Part shown: positions 26,630-36,339 of the stretch, one piece after another | Layout of the letters: every line of letters begins with the position of its first letter | Numbering within the stretch: position 1 is the stretch's first letter | Assembly: GCF_026015985.1 (NCBI RefSeq) | Contig: NZ_CP110389.1 | Span: 4,620,001 to 4,684,000 of the forward strand | Origin: Rhodopseudomonas sp. P2A-2r | GTDB taxonomy: Bacteria > Pseudomonadota > Alphaproteobacteria > Rhizobiales > Xanthobacteraceae | Length of the DNA stretch: 64,000 nucleotides | Direction of reading: 5' to 3' | Program-made: the position numbers and the translations under genes | Notes under the pieces: generated by a model | What the model saw: only the letters and a program-made list of their open reading frames with translations | What the model was told of the DNA's origin: nothing | Databases searched by the model: none

Positions 26630-28036
26630 TTACTTCTTTCCCTCCGCGAACGCCGCGAGAATGCGCGCCCACGAACGGATGCCCTTGTGGAAACTTTTCA
26701 GGTCGTACTTCTCGTTCGGCGAATGGATGTTGTCGTCGTCGAGCCCGAAACCGACCAGCACAGTGTCGAGGCCCAGCGTGCGCTTGAAGTCGGCGACGAT
26801 CGGGATCGAGGCGCCCGAGGCGATCAGCAGTGCATCCTTGCCCCACTCGTCGGTCAGCGCCGCCTTCGCCGCGGCGAGCGGTTTCATGTTCCAGTCGAGC
26901 GCGATCGCCGGCGCGTTGGAGTGATCGAGAAATTCCGCGGTGCAGTCGCCCGGCAGACGCGCCAGCACATAGGCGCGGAATGCATCGCGGACCTTGACGG
27001 GATCCTGGCCCTCGACGATGCGGAACGAGACTTTTGCTGAAGCGTGCGACGCGATCACCGTCTTGGAGCCCTCGCCGGTGTAGCCGCCGACGATGCCGTT
27101 GATGTCGCAGGTCGGCCGCGACGAAATCTGCTCGATCAGTTCGCGGTCCTTTTCTCCGGCTGGGATCGACAGCCCGATCGGCTTCAGGAATGTCTCGGCG
27201 GTGAGGCCCAGCTTCTTCCACTGCGCCAGGATCTCCGGCGGCAGATCCTTCACGCCATCGTAGTAGCCGGGGATGGTGATGCGGCCGTTGTCGTCGTGCA
27301 GCCCGCCGAGAATCCGCGTCAGCACCCGGATCGGATTCTGCGCGCCGCCGCCATAGATGCCGGAATGCAGGTCGCGGTTGGCGGCGGTGATCTTCACTTC
27401 TTCATAGACGAGGCCGCGCAGCGCCGTGGTGATCGCCGGCGTGTCGGAATCCCACATGCCGGTATCGCAGACCACGGCGAAATCGGCGGCAAGATCTTTC
27501 TTGTTGGCCTCGAGGAAGGGCACAAAATTCTTCGAGCCGACTTCCTCCTCGCCCTCGATGCAGATGGTGAGATCGACCGGCAACGCCCCAGTCACCTTCA
27601 CCCAGGCGCGGCAGGCTTCCACGAAGGTGGAGAGCTGCCCCTTGTCGTCCTGCGCGCCGCGCGCGACGATGATGTCGCGACCGTCGGCATGCTTGGTCAC
27701 CACCGGCTCGAACGGCGGGCGGTTCCAGAGATTCAACGGGTCGACCGGCTGCACGTCGTAATGGCCGTAGAACAGGATATGCGGCCGCGTGCCGGTGTTC
27801 CCCTTGGCCGTGGCGACGATCGCCGGATGTCCGGCGGTCGGCCGCACTTCGGCGTCGAAGCCAAGCGAGGCGATGTCCGCGGCGAGATGTTCGGCCGCCT
27901 TCTTGCAGTCGTCGGTGAAGGCAGGATCGGCCGAGATCGACTTGATCCGCAGCAGCGCGAACAGCCGCTCCAGGCTCTGGTCGAAATCGGCATCGATGCG
28001 ATCGAGGACAGGCTGCAGTTGCGACGTGCTGGACAT
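26630..28036 (-). CDS. M20 family dipeptidase
   Basis: 468 residues from the ATG at 28036, preceded by GAGGAAGA. Zinc-ligand and catalytic motifs of M20 enzymes are present: FYGHYDVQP, ARGAQDDKGQ, EGEEEVGS, VCDTGMWDSD and the dimer-domain His in RDLHSGIYGG. A late metal-ligand histidine follows in DDNIHSPNEKYD. It probably hydrolyses dipeptides (PepV/CPG2-like) in the cytosol. It starts 10 bases after the GT87 gene ends, so the two share a transcript although their functions look unrelated. Confidence 0.9.
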   Translation of the reverse strand: MSSTSQLQPVLDRIDADFDQSLERLFALLRIKSISADPAFTDDCKKAAEHLAADIASLGFDAEVRPTAGHPAIVATAKGNTGTRPHILFYGHYDVQPVDPLNLWNRPPFEPVVTKHADGRDIIVARGAQDDKGQLSTFVEACRAWVKVTGALPVDLTICIEGEEEVGSKNFVPFLEANKKDLAADFAVVCDTGMWDSDTPAITTALRGLVYEEVKITAANRDLHSGIYGGGAQNPIRVLTRILGGLHDDNGRITIPGYYDGVKDLPPEILAQWKKLGLTAETFLKPIGLSIPAGEKDRELIEQISSRPTCDINGIVGGYTGEGSKTVIASHASAKVSFRIVEGQDPVKVRDAFRAYVLARLPGDCTAEFLDHSNAPAIALDWNMKPLAAAKAALTDEWGKDALLIASGASIPIVADFKRTLGLDTVLVGFGLDDDNIHSPNEKYDLKSFHKGIRSWARILAAFAEGKK

Positions 28037-28046
28037 CAGATCTTCC

Positions 28047-29335
28047 TCAGGCGGGGCGTGAACCTTTTGACGCGTCGACGAGTGTCGACGCAGGCGCATG
28101 ATGCATATGCCAGATCAATCCGGCAACAATGAGCGCGGTGGCGGCGAGGTTGTTACCCCACGCCTGCAGCATGGTCGGGAACAGCGGCAGCGACAGCGCC
28201 ATCAGCGCCCCCGCCAGACCGAGCAGTGTCCACGTTCCCGTGCGCACCGCGGGCCGCGCGTCGAACGCGGCGCGATGCATCAGCACCGTCAGCGGCAGGA
28301 ACAGCCAGATGAAGTAATATTGCCGCGACAATGGCGAGGCCACCGTCATCAGGCAGAACAGGATGCCGAGCTCTTCCGCCGTCGATCGCGGCGTCATTCT
28401 GTTGCGCGCGGGGATGACTAGGATGAAGCCAAGCCCGATCAGTCCGGCCACCGCCAGCACGATCCAGTTCGCGGTCTTGTAGTCGACCGAGACCACGTTC
28501 ATGTAACCGGGCTGTTTCTGGGGTTCGTCCATGTAATAGTTGATCGGCCGCACCAGACGGTGCGTCACCGCGATCAGCGACTGGTTGACCCACGACCAGT
28601 TCTGCTCGTCGCGCTGGCCAAATCCCTTCTCGGAACTGGAGCCGACCATTGCGGAGAACCAGGTCTTGAGCTCGGCAGCGTTGCGCTCGAAACCGCGCAC
28701 CGGCGCCGGCACCACATACAAGAGCAGCAAGGTGCAGACGATCATGCTCGCGGACGCGGCCCATCGGCGACGCCACAGCAGATAGGGCAGCACCGCGACC
28801 GGAAACACCTTGATGGCGGTGGCCAGCGCGAACATGCCCCCGCCCCACACCGGCCGGCCCTTCTGCATCAGCCAGAAGCCGAGCAGCATCAGCGCCAGCA
28901 GCACGAGGTTGGGCTGGCCGAGATCGTATTGATCGAACACGAAGGTAATGGTGGCGAAGCCCGGCAGCGCCATCAGCCATGGCCCCGGGATTTTTCGGAG
29001 CCGGTCATCGCGTTGCTGAGCTGGCTGGTCAGGGCCCAGGCCACCGAGTTCAGAATCGAGAGCGCGAGATAGAACGGAATCTTGCCGAAGAAGGTCGGGA
29101 TCGCCAGCATGATCGCGGGCGGCGGCGGATAGATGAAATCCAGCGTACCGCGTGTCAGCCGCGTATAGAGATCGCCGCCGTGCAGCACCTGCTGGCCGGC
29201 CCAGAACCACAGCGAATAGTCCTTGGTCTTGCCGGCGCCGAAGATCTCCGGGACCAACACGTCTGCCGTCAGCAGCAGGCAGGTGAACAAAAACAGGACA
29301 TCCAGCGGACGCCGCAAAGATGGCCATCTCAGCAC
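28047..29335 (-). pseudogene. GT87-family (DUF2029) membrane glycosyltransferase, frameshifted
   Basis: The frame from the GTG at 29335 gives LDVLFLFTCLLLTADVLVPE and DYSLWFWAGQQVLHGGDLY, then FIYPPPPA, typical of GT87 polyprenyl-sugar-dependent mannosyltransferases, and reaches MTGSEKS. Loss of one A from an A run (T at 28991-28995 on plus) shifts it. The next frame continues IPGPWLMALPGF, FDQYDLGQPN and many helices to 28047. The N-terminus is uncertain: an alternative TTG frame from 29402 would need another shift near 29340. The restored product is about 430 residues, in the inner membrane, and probably works with the GT39 enzyme upstream. Confidence 0.78.
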
Positions 29336-29451
29336 AAGCGGTTCTCACGGTTTTGGCAGCAGCAGGTTCGCGCTTGGTAGCAGCATTGGAAATCGGCTGC
29401 AATTGACCGCTGCCGGCGCCCGCGCCGCGACCTTATCGGGGCTTCACACCC

Positions 29452-30930
29452 TCAATGGGGCACGATTTCCACGATATTGGCGCCGCTCTTGTCCCTGATG
29501 GCGGCATGGGCGACGAAGCGGAGATCCGGCCTGCCGGCCGACAGCGCCGCCACGTCCGCCGGCGTCAGCAGCGCGAGCGCCGGCGCCGTCAGCTGGCCGA
29601 TCTGTGCCAGCGAGACGACCCGCACCGGCGCCGCCACATGGGCCAGGATATTGACGTTGGCTACGTCGCTGCTCACGTAAAGCGTGCCGGGCCGCAGCGT
29701 CCGCACCGCCTCGATGGTTTGCGCCGCGATCGTGGCTTGCCGGAACGCATCCGGCGCCAACGGCATGGCGATCCAGCCAAGCAGGATCAGATAGCTGGAG
29801 ATCGCGATCACCACCGTATTGCCGGCACCGATCAGCCGCGGATGGCTGCTCCACCACCTGTCGTAAAGGATGCCGCCGAGTACCGCGAGCGCCAGATTGG
29901 CCGGCATCGCATAGCGTGTCGCCACCCCGCCCGGCCACGCCAGCAGTGCCAGCGTGCCGACGCCGGCATACAGCACGACGGCTAGCACAAGGTCGTTGTC
30001 GCGAAGGTCTTGCTTGCGCGCCAGCGCCACGATCGCCGGGCCGAGCAGCAGCGAGCCCGGCAGCCATTCCACGAAGATGCTGACGATGAAGTCGAGATGA
30101 TCGCGCAGCCATCGCCCCATCCCCATGCCTTCGGCCAGCCGCGAATGATTGCGCCAGGCCGCGAGATCGCCGGGCTGCATCACGGCAAAATACCAGGCGC
30201 CGACGAGAATCGCGGCCACCGCATTGGCAATGATGAAGCCGGGCATGTCGCGCCAGCGCCGCCGGATCAGCAGATAGGCACCAACGCCCAGCGTGAAATA
30301 GGCGATCGGCTGCGGCCCCTTGGTCAGCCCCGCGGCCGCGAGCAGCAGGCCGACCAGCAGCCAGCGCGGGAACGAGACTGCTCCCCTCTCGGATCCTCTC
30401 CACCAGACGAGGAAAGCGGCGAACAGCAGCGCCGAGAGCATGACATCGGGCTCGGCGGTGACGAATTTCTGCCCGACCATGGAACAGGCGAACCAGCACA
30501 GCGCGCCGAACACCGCCGGCGGCGTGCGCGTCAGCGGGCGCACCAGGTTGAACACCATCAGCCCGCCCGCGAGCAGGAACAGCAGATGCGGGACGCGGGC
30601 GCTCCACAGCGTCACGCCGCCGAACGGCCAGCTCAGCGCCGCCGCGATCCACGACAGCAGCACCGGTCGCTCGACGAAACGGTTGCCGTAGAGATGCGGC
30701 GCCAGCCAGTTGCCGTCCTCGAACGCGCCCCGCGCCAGCCCGATCACCGTGCCTTCCTCGTAATGCGCGCCACGCAGCGCCACCGCAGGAAAAGCGAACA
30801 CCGCCCACAGCAATACCACCCAGACCCAGCCCGGAATGTCGAGGCTGCGCAGCCGCGCCACTTGCGCGAGAAACCAGCCATAGGCGACGTCGGTGATCGG
30901 CGCCGTCGAATTCGATTGTCGATCCATCAA
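29452..30930 (-). CDS. GT39/ArnT-like membrane glycosyltransferase
   Basis: 492 residues, intact. N-terminal helix (VWVVLLWAVFAFPAVALRG), then a first periplasmic loop HYEEGTVIGLARG with the acidic residues expected of GT-C catalysis, NRFVERPVLLSW, ten or so further helices and a short C-terminal periplasmic domain. It probably decorates lipid A, LPS or another envelope glycan from a polyprenyl-phosphate sugar. It precedes the GT87 gene by about 120 bases on the same strand. Confidence 0.84.
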   Translation of the reverse strand: MMDRQSNSTAPITDVAYGWFLAQVARLRSLDIPGWVWVVLLWAVFAFPAVALRGAHYEEGTVIGLARGAFEDGNWLAPHLYGNRFVERPVLLSWIAAALSWPFGGVTLWSARVPHLLFLLAGGLMVFNLVRPLTRTPPAVFGALCWFACSMVGQKFVTAEPDVMLSALLFAAFLVWWRGSERGAVSFPRWLLVGLLLAAAGLTKGPQPIAYFTLGVGAYLLIRRRWRDMPGFIIANAVAAILVGAWYFAVMQPGDLAAWRNHSRLAEGMGMGRWLRDHLDFIVSIFVEWLPGSLLLGPAIVALARKQDLRDNDLVLAVVLYAGVGTLALLAWPGGVATRYAMPANLALAVLGGILYDRWWSSHPRLIGAGNTVVIAISSYLILLGWIAMPLAPDAFRQATIAAQTIEAVRTLRPGTLYVSSDVANVNILAHVAAPVRVVSLAQIGQLTAPALALLTPADVAALSAGRPDLRFVAHAAIRDKSGANIVEIVPH

Positions 30931-30979
30931 TTGCTTCCAATGAGAGCGTTCCCGGCCTTCGGGACGGGAGGGACGAACC

Positions 30980-32536
30980 CTATCGCTTCAGGATCCCGCC
31001 GAGTGTGCCGCGCACGATCTCGCGGCCGATCGAACTGCCCAGCGAACCGCCCACCGACTTGCCGACGCTGGCTGCGATGCCGCCAACAACCTGGTTGCTG
31101 ACGGAGCGCGCGACATTGCGCGCAATCACCTGTCCGGTCGACAGTTTGCCACGTGAAACACCGGTGCCGAAAATGCTGCCGACGATGGAGCCAAGCTGGC
31201 CGAGGATGCCACCGCCTGACGCGCCTGCGGTCGCCGCGGTACCGGCGATGCGCTTTTGCAGAACCTCATAGGCGGATTCGGAGTCGATGGTGGTGTCGTA
31301 CTTGCCCTTCACCGGGCTCGCCGCCATGATCGCCTTGCGCTCCTCCGGCGTGACCGGCCCGATCCGTGCTGAAGGCGGCCGCACCATCACCCGCTCAACC
31401 ATGGCTGGCGTGCCGTTACCTTCCAGGAACGACACCAGCGCCTCGCCCTTGCCGAGTTGGGTAATGACGGCAGCGGTATCCAGCTTGGGATTGGGACGGA
31501 AGGTCTGTGCTGCGGCTTGCACCGCCTTCTGGTCGCGCGGGGTGAAGGCGCGCAGCGCGTGCTGGACCCGGTTACCGAGCTGCGCCAGCACCTTGTCGGG
31601 GACGTCGATCGGATTTTGCGTCACGAAGTAGACGCCGACGCCCTTGGAGCGGATCAGCCGCACCACCTGTTCGATCTTGTCCATCAGCGCCTTGGGCGCA
31701 TCGTTGAACAACAGGTGCGCCTCGTCGAAGAAGAACACCAGTTTCGGCTTCGGCGGGTCACCCGCTTCAGGCAATTCCTCGAACAGCTCCGACAGCATCC
31801 ACAGCAGGAAGGTGGCGTAGAGCTGCGGGCTCTGCATCAACTTGTCGGCGACCAGGATATTGATCATGCCGCGCCCGTCGCGGTCGGTACGCATGAAGTC
31901 CTTCAACTGCAGTGCCGGCTCTCCGAAGAACTTGTCCGCACCCTGGTTCTCCAGCACCAGCAGCTGGCGCTGGATCGTCCCGATGGTCTGCTTGGAGACG
32001 TTGCCATACTGCGTCGTCAGTTCGGATGCGTGTTCAGCCACATATGACAGGATCGCCCGCAGGTCCTTCATGTCCATCAGCAGCAGGCCCTGCTCGTCGG
32101 CAACCCGGAATGCGATGTTCAATACGCCTTCCTGGACCTCGTTGAGATCCATCATCCGGCTCAGCAAGAGCGGCCCCATTTCCGAAACGGTGGCGCGGAC
32201 CGGATGGCCCTGCTCGCCGAAGACATCCCAGAAAATCGTCGAGAACTGGTCCGGCTGGAACGTCAACGCCATTTCCTTGGCGCGGGCGAGGATGAAATCC
32301 TTGCCCTCTCCCGCTTCGGCAATGCCGGACAGGTCGCCCTTGATGTCGGCGGCAAAAACAGGAACGCCGGCGCGGGCAAATCCTTCAGCCATCACCTGCA
32401 GCGACACGGTTTTTCCCGTTCCCGTCGCACCGGTCACGAGGCCATGGCGATTGGCGAGGCCAAGCGTCAGCCAGGCCGGCTGCTCGCCCTTGCCGATGAA
32501 GATCTTGTCGTCAGTATCCCCGGTGCCGGTTCCCAT
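30980..32536 (-). CDS. HerA-type helicase/ATPase (DUF853)
   Basis: 518 residues. Walker A GATGTGKT at 36-43, Walker [13 protein letters not shown] with Asp271-Glu272, and sensor-like [10 protein letters not shown]. The C-terminal 100 residues are Gly/Ser-rich and end [13 protein letters not shown]853 proteins are hexameric HerA/FtsK-superfamily ATPases of unknown DNA role, without the NurA nuclease partner of archaeal HerA. No nurA-like gene is adjacent. A divergent DUF2267-DUF4332 pair lies 368 bp away. Confidence 0.88.
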   Translation of the reverse strand: MGTGTGDTDDKIFIGKGEQPAWLTLGLANRHGLVTGATGTGKTVSLQVMAEGFARAGVPVFAADIKGDLSGIAEAGEGKDFILARAKEMALTFQPDQFSTIFWDVFGEQGHPVRATVSEMGPLLLSRMMDLNEVQEGVLNIAFRVADEQGLLLMDMKDLRAILSYVAEHASELTTQYGNVSKQTIGTIQRQLLVLENQGADKFFGEPALQLKDFMRTDRDGRGMINILVADKLMQSPQLYATFLLWMLSELFEELPEAGDPPKPKLVFFFDEAHLLFNDAPKALMDKIEQVVRLIRSKGVGVYFVTQNPIDVPDKVLAQLGNRVQHALRAFTPRDQKAVQAAAQTFRPNPKLDTAAVITQLGKGEALVSFLEGNGTPAMVERVMVRPPSARIGPVTPEERKAIMAASPVKGKYDTTIDSESAYEVLQKRIAGTAATAGASGGGILGQLGSIVGSIFGTGVSRGKLSTGQVIARNVARSVSNQVVGGIAASVGKSVGGSLGSSIGREIVRGTLGGILKR

Positions 32537-32904
32537 GGTCGGTATCGCCTCTTCACGCGCAGGAAGGAGAATATCTCAACCGCGCAATGTGATTCATCGT
32601 CGCAATCCCGACAGCTTATGGCATCTTGACGGTCGATTGAAACGTTCAAAGCGCGCGGCTGCCGCACCGCAAGACAAAAATCGAGCGCCCCATTGACGGA
32701 CGTCAATACGGCCGACCACGTAGCGCGATAGAATAAAATTGACGAGACGTTCATATTTGATCTTGCATTGATGCAACACTCATCGCGTGATTGAAATCGG
32801 CGTCGGCGTTTCCACCCGCCTACGCTTGTAATTCGGATCACAGCGGCTCAAGATCATTCCGGAATTCAAAAACACCGGCGAAAAGCCGGCAGAGGCGGGG
32901 CGCA
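32537..32904. other. 368-bp intergenic region between divergent genes
   Basis: Promoter region for the HerA-type gene (minus) and the DUF2267/DUF4332 genes (plus). The stretch 32720-32800 is A/T-rich (AGAATAAAATTGACGAGACG) and may hold promoters. No conserved small frame or RNA is evident. Confidence 0.35.
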
Positions 32905-33270
32905 ATGGACGAGTTGATCGAACAGCTGGCCACCAAGGTCGGCATAGACAAGGCTGTGGCTGAGAAGACCATCGGCATCATCCTGGGCTTCCTTCGCAAC
33001 GAAGGGCCTTCCACTCAGGTCCAGGCGCTGATCGACAAGATCCCCGGTGCGGAAGCGGCGATTGAATCCTCCGGCACGTCCGGCGGGCTCGGCGGATTGA
33101 TGGGCGGCGGCCTGATGGCGCTTGGCAGCAAGCTGATGGGCCTCGGCCTCGGCATGGGCGAAATCCAGAGCGTCGCCCGTGAACTTTTCAAATTCGGTCG
33201 CGACAAAATCGGGGCGGATCAGATGGGCGAGATCATCGCCGGGACGCCCGGTCTCAGCCAGTTCGCTTAA
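32905..33270 (+). CDS. DUF2267-like protein
   Basis: 121 residues from the ATG at 32905 (MDELIEQLATKVGIDKAVAE). The N-terminal helices resemble DUF2267 (EKTIGIILGFLRNEGP). The middle is Gly/Leu-rich (GGLGGLMGGGLMALGSKLMG) and the end is a helix (SVARELFKFGRDKIGADQMGEI). It is cytosolic, with function unknown. The next gene starts 23 bases downstream, so they are probably an operon. Confidence 0.75.
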   Translation: MDELIEQLATKVGIDKAVAEKTIGIILGFLRNEGPSTQVQALIDKIPGAEAAIESSGTSGGLGGLMGGGLMALGSKLMGLGLGMGEIQSVARELFKFGRDKIGADQMGEIIAGTPGLSQFA

Positions 33271-33293
33271 GCACCTTCATTTTTCTGAGTACC

Positions 33294-33701
33294 ATGACAT
33301 ATCCCATCTCCAAGATTGACGGCCTGACGGCCTTCGCAGCGTCCAAACTGAAATCCGCCGGCATTCGCACCATGGAAGGTCTGCTTGAGGCCGCCCACAC
33401 CGCGAAAGGCCGAAAGGAGCTTTCGGCCAAGACCGGATTCAGCGAGCAGCAGTTGCTGGAATGGGCCAACCTTGCGGACTACCTGCGGATTCCCGGGATG
33501 GGCAAGGCAAAGGCTGAATTGTTGCGGGCCTCGGGCGTCAATACCGTGCGCGAACTCACGCATCGCAATCCCGTCCGCCTGGCCCAGGCCATGAAAGAGG
33601 CCAATGACAAGCGCAAGCTCGTCCAGGTGATGCCGTCGGAAAAGTCAGTCGGACAGCTGATCGAGAAGGCACGCAGCCTGCCGCTGAAGATCACCTATTG
33701 A
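33294..33701 (+). CDS. DUF4332 domain-containing (helix-hairpin-helix) protein
   Basis: 135 residues. Two helix-hairpin-helix-like repeats: IDGLTAFAASKLKSAGIRTM at the start and YLRIPGMGKAKAELLRASG in the middle, the DUF4332 pattern related to non-specific DNA-binding HhH domains. It is followed by a basic helix (KEANDKRKLVQVMPS). It probably binds nucleic acid; no partner is known. It is downstream of the DUF2267-like gene and not far from the divergent HerA-type ATPase. Confidence 0.83.
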   Translation: MTYPISKIDGLTAFAASKLKSAGIRTMEGLLEAAHTAKGRKELSAKTGFSEQQLLEWANLADYLRIPGMGKAKAELLRASGVNTVRELTHRNPVRLAQAMKEANDKRKLVQVMPSEKSVGQLIEKARSLPLKITY

Positions 33702-33775
33702 GCCCGTCTCGATCTTCCCGTGCGTGGCGGCCCCGCGGCCTCAAGTCCGCCAGCCAGATCCATCTGACCTGACGC

Positions 33776-34378
33776 ATGCAGCCGCAACGCCACAGGTTTT
33801 ACGAGGACATGCTGGCGCTACTGACCGGCACGCTGCTGGTGTCGCTCGGCATCAGCCTGTACTCGAAGGCCATGCTGATCACGGGCAGTTCGGCTGGCAT
33901 CGCCTTGCTCCTGCAATACGCGACCGGCTTCGGGTTCGGCACGGTCTTCTTCGCGGTCACCATTCCCTTCTATTATCTCGCCATCAAGCGCATGGGCTGG
34001 CCCTTCACGATCAGGACCTTCATCGCGGTGCTGCTGGTGTCGGTATTTTCGCGGCTGACGCCGCTGTGGATTGGCTATTCGATGCTGCAGCCGCTCTATG
34101 CTGCGGTGATCGGCGGCGCGCTGATGGGCGTCGGCATGCTGATCCTGTTTCGCCATCGCACCGGGCTCGGCGGCATGAATATCCTGGCGCTCTACCTGCA
34201 GGACCACTATGGCATTCGGGCCGGCTATTTTCAGCTCGCCGTCGATGTCGTGATCATGCTGCTGGCCCTTTTCATCCTCGATCTCCAGCAGGTCATTTTG
34301 TCAGCGATCGGTGCCGCCGTATTGAACATCATCGTCGGCATGAACCACCGCCCCGGCCGCTATATTGGCATCAGTTGA
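33776..34378 (+). CDS. YitT family membrane protein
   Basis: 200 residues with five to six hydrophobic helices (MLALLTGTLLVSLGISLYSK; FGFGTVFFAVTIPFYYL; PLYAAVIGGALMGVGMLILF). The loop RHRTGLGGMNILALYLQDHYGI is typical of YitT/DUF161 proteins. The C-terminal DUF2179 domain seen in longer YitT proteins is absent. A transport role is suspected for the family but not proven. It precedes folP by 50 bases. Confidence 0.85.
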   Translation: MQPQRHRFYEDMLALLTGTLLVSLGISLYSKAMLITGSSAGIALLLQYATGFGFGTVFFAVTIPFYYLAIKRMGWPFTIRTFIAVLLVSVFSRLTPLWIGYSMLQPLYAAVIGGALMGVGMLILFRHRTGLGGMNILALYLQDHYGIRAGYFQLAVDVVIMLLALFILDLQQVILSAIGAAVLNIIVGMNHRPGRYIGIS

Positions 34379-34428
34379 CGCCTGTTCTGCGGCTTGACTC
34401 TGCCTATCGGACCGCGCAAAGCCACCGC

Positions 34429-35280
34429 ATGATCGCGCCCCATTCAAGACCCGCGGCCCTGCCAGAACACCACCCCGCGTTGCAGGCGTTCCTGTCGCAG
34501 GCGGTCCCGGCGGTGATGGGTGTGCTCAACGTGACGCCGGATTCGTTCTCCGACGGCGGTCACTTTACGGCGCCCGAACAGGCGCTGGCGCAGGCCCGGC
34601 GGATGATCGCCGAGGGTGCGGAGATCATCGACCTCGGCGCGGAGTCGACGCGGCCCTACGGGTCACAACCGATTTCGGCGGACGAAGAGTTGCAGCGCCT
34701 GCGGCCGGTGCTCGGCGATGTCGTTGCGCTCGGTGTGCCAGTCTCCGTCGACAGCATGAAGGCCAGCGTGATCGCCTGGGCGCTCGGCGCTGGCGCAAGC
34801 ATTGCCAACGATGTCTGGGGCCTGCACCGCGATCCCGACATGGCGCGCGTCGTCGCCGAACATGGCGCGCCGGTAGTGGTGATGCACAACCGCGACACCG
34901 TCGACCCGACCATCGACATCATCAAGGATATCTTAGCGTTTTTTGCACGCTCGCTGGAGATCGCGGCAAAGGCCGGCATCCCCGGCGGGCATATCGTGCT
35001 CGATCCCGGCATCGGCTTCGGCAAGACGCCGGAGCAGAGCATGACGGTGCTGGCGCGCCTCGGCGAATTGCAGAGCTTCGGCCTGCCACTGCTGGTCGGC
35101 GCGTCGCGCAAGAAATTCATCAGCACCGTGACGCCTTCCGAACCGCAGCAGCGGCTCGGCGGTTCGATCGCGGCGCACCTGCTCGCCACGCAGCGCGGCG
35201 CCAGGATCATCCGCGCCCATGACGTGGCGGAAACCGTGCAGGCGCTGCGCGTGGCTGCGGCAATCGAGGAGTTCCGATGA
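34429..35280 (+). CDS. folP: dihydropteroate synthase
   Basis: 283 residues from the ATG at 34429. The open frame extends upstream over yitT but has no family signature there. FolP joins p-aminobenzoate to dihydropterin pyrophosphate. Motifs: GVLNVTPDSFSDGG (phosphate-binding Asn), LGAESTRPYG, SIANDVWG, LDPGIGFGKT and VGASRKKFI (Arg/Lys for pterin and phosphate). The stop overlaps folB by four bases (ATGA). It is the first enzyme gene of a folP-folB-folK run. Confidence 0.95.
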   Translation: MIAPHSRPAALPEHHPALQAFLSQAVPAVMGVLNVTPDSFSDGGHFTAPEQALAQARRMIAEGAEIIDLGAESTRPYGSQPISADEELQRLRPVLGDVVALGVPVSVDSMKASVIAWALGAGASIANDVWGLHRDPDMARVVAEHGAPVVVMHNRDTVDPTIDIIKDILAFFARSLEIAAKAGIPGGHIVLDPGIGFGKTPEQSMTVLARLGELQSFGLPLLVGASRKKFISTVTPSEPQQRLGGSIAAHLLATQRGARIIRAHDVAETVQALRVAAAIEEFR

Positions 35281-35642
35281 GCGACATCATCTTCATCAAG
35301 GGCGTTTCGGTCCATGCCCATCACGGCATTCTCGACTACGAAGGCGTGGTCGGGCAGCGCTTCGTCATCGACATCGAACTGACCGCGGACATCGCCGTCG
35401 CCTCGCACAGCGATCGCCTCAGTGACACCGTCTCCTACGCCAACGTGGTGGCGACCGCGATCGCCGCCTTCAAGGACGTCAATTACAAGCTGGTCGAACG
35501 CGCCGCCGGTGCCGTCGCCGATGCCGTGCTGGCGCAATTCCCGAAGGTCACCGCCATCAAGGTCACCGTGCACAAGCCGCATGCGCCGATCGCTGCGATC
35601 TTCGATGATGTCGGGGTCGTCATCAATCGCGTCAGGTCGTAG
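35277..35642 (+). CDS. folB: dihydroneopterin aldolase
   Basis: 121 residues. Converts dihydroneopterin to 6-hydroxymethyl-dihydropterin and glycolaldehyde. FolB signatures: IKGVSVHAHHGILDYEG, GQRFVIDIEL, the substrate-binding region SYANVV and the catalytic-Lys segment VTVHKPHAPI. Start is set by the ATGA overlap with folP. folK begins two bases after its stop. Confidence 0.95.
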   Translation: MSDIIFIKGVSVHAHHGILDYEGVVGQRFVIDIELTADIAVASHSDRLSDTVSYANVVATAIAAFKDVNYKLVERAAGAVADAVLAQFPKVTAIKVTVHKPHAPIAAIFDDVGVVINRVRS

Positions 35643-35644
35643 CC

Positions 35645-36136
35645 GTGGCCAGCGTACTGATCGCGCTCGGCGGCAATGTCGGCGACGTCCGCGCCACCTT
35701 CCAGAAAGCCATCGCCAATATCTGCGGCATGACGCAAGCCGCCTTGCTGGCGCGCTCCGCCGACTACGCGACGCCGCCGTGGGGCGACGAACAGCAGGCG
35801 CGCTTCATCAATGCCTGCATCGAGATAGAGACTGAACTCGACCCACACGCTTTGCTGTTCACGCTGCATCGGATCGAACACAAATTCGGCCGCGACCGGC
35901 TCAAGGAGCGGCACTGGGGACCGCGTCCGCTCGACCTCGATCTGCTGGCCTACGACGACTTCAGCATCGCCAAGCCGGAGCTGATGCTGCCGCATCCGCG
36001 CATGTTCGAGCGCGCCTTCGTGCTGGTGCCGCTGGCGGAGATCGCGCCGGACCGTGTCATCGCCGGCAAGACCGCACGCACCGCGCTGGCGGGGCTGTCG
36101 ACCGACGGCATCGAGCGCCTGCCCGACCTCGCCTGA
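35645..36136 (+). CDS. folK: 2-amino-4-hydroxy-6-hydroxymethyldihydropteridine diphosphokinase
   Basis: 163 residues from a GTG start two bases after folB. Pyrophosphorylates 6-hydroxymethyl-dihydropterin, supplying FolP. HPPK motifs: LIALGGNVGD, RSADYATPPWG, FINACIEIET, HRIEHKFGR and HWGPRPLDLDLLAYDD (metal-binding Asp pair), then LPHPRMFERAFVLVPLAEI. It ends the folate operon. The 203-bp gap to mutA shows no riboswitch. Confidence 0.95.
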   Translation: MASVLIALGGNVGDVRATFQKAIANICGMTQAALLARSADYATPPWGDEQQARFINACIEIETELDPHALLFTLHRIEHKFGRDRLKERHWGPRPLDLDLLAYDDFSIAKPELMLPHPRMFERAFVLVPLAEIAPDRVIAGKTARTALAGLSTDGIERLPDLA

Positions 36137-36339
36137 CCCCGAAACCGGAACGCTGAACGACGCGGATTCGGTGCGGAATCGATGCGGCAAACCCGCGACC
36201 GTTTTGCGGCAGCCGACCCCGCTTTTGCAAACCTCTCGCAATGCCCTGATTTTACGGCAAAACTTCCATTTGGATTTGCCGCCGCCACGTGGCATTTTCC
36301 GGGTAACAACGAACATGTCCCCGGGAGCGATATTCCGCG

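Noticed and set aside
36137..36339. Possible cobalamin riboswitch upstream of mutA
   Set aside because: Looked for the B12 box and the conserved core; none present. MutA/B expression may be controlled otherwise.
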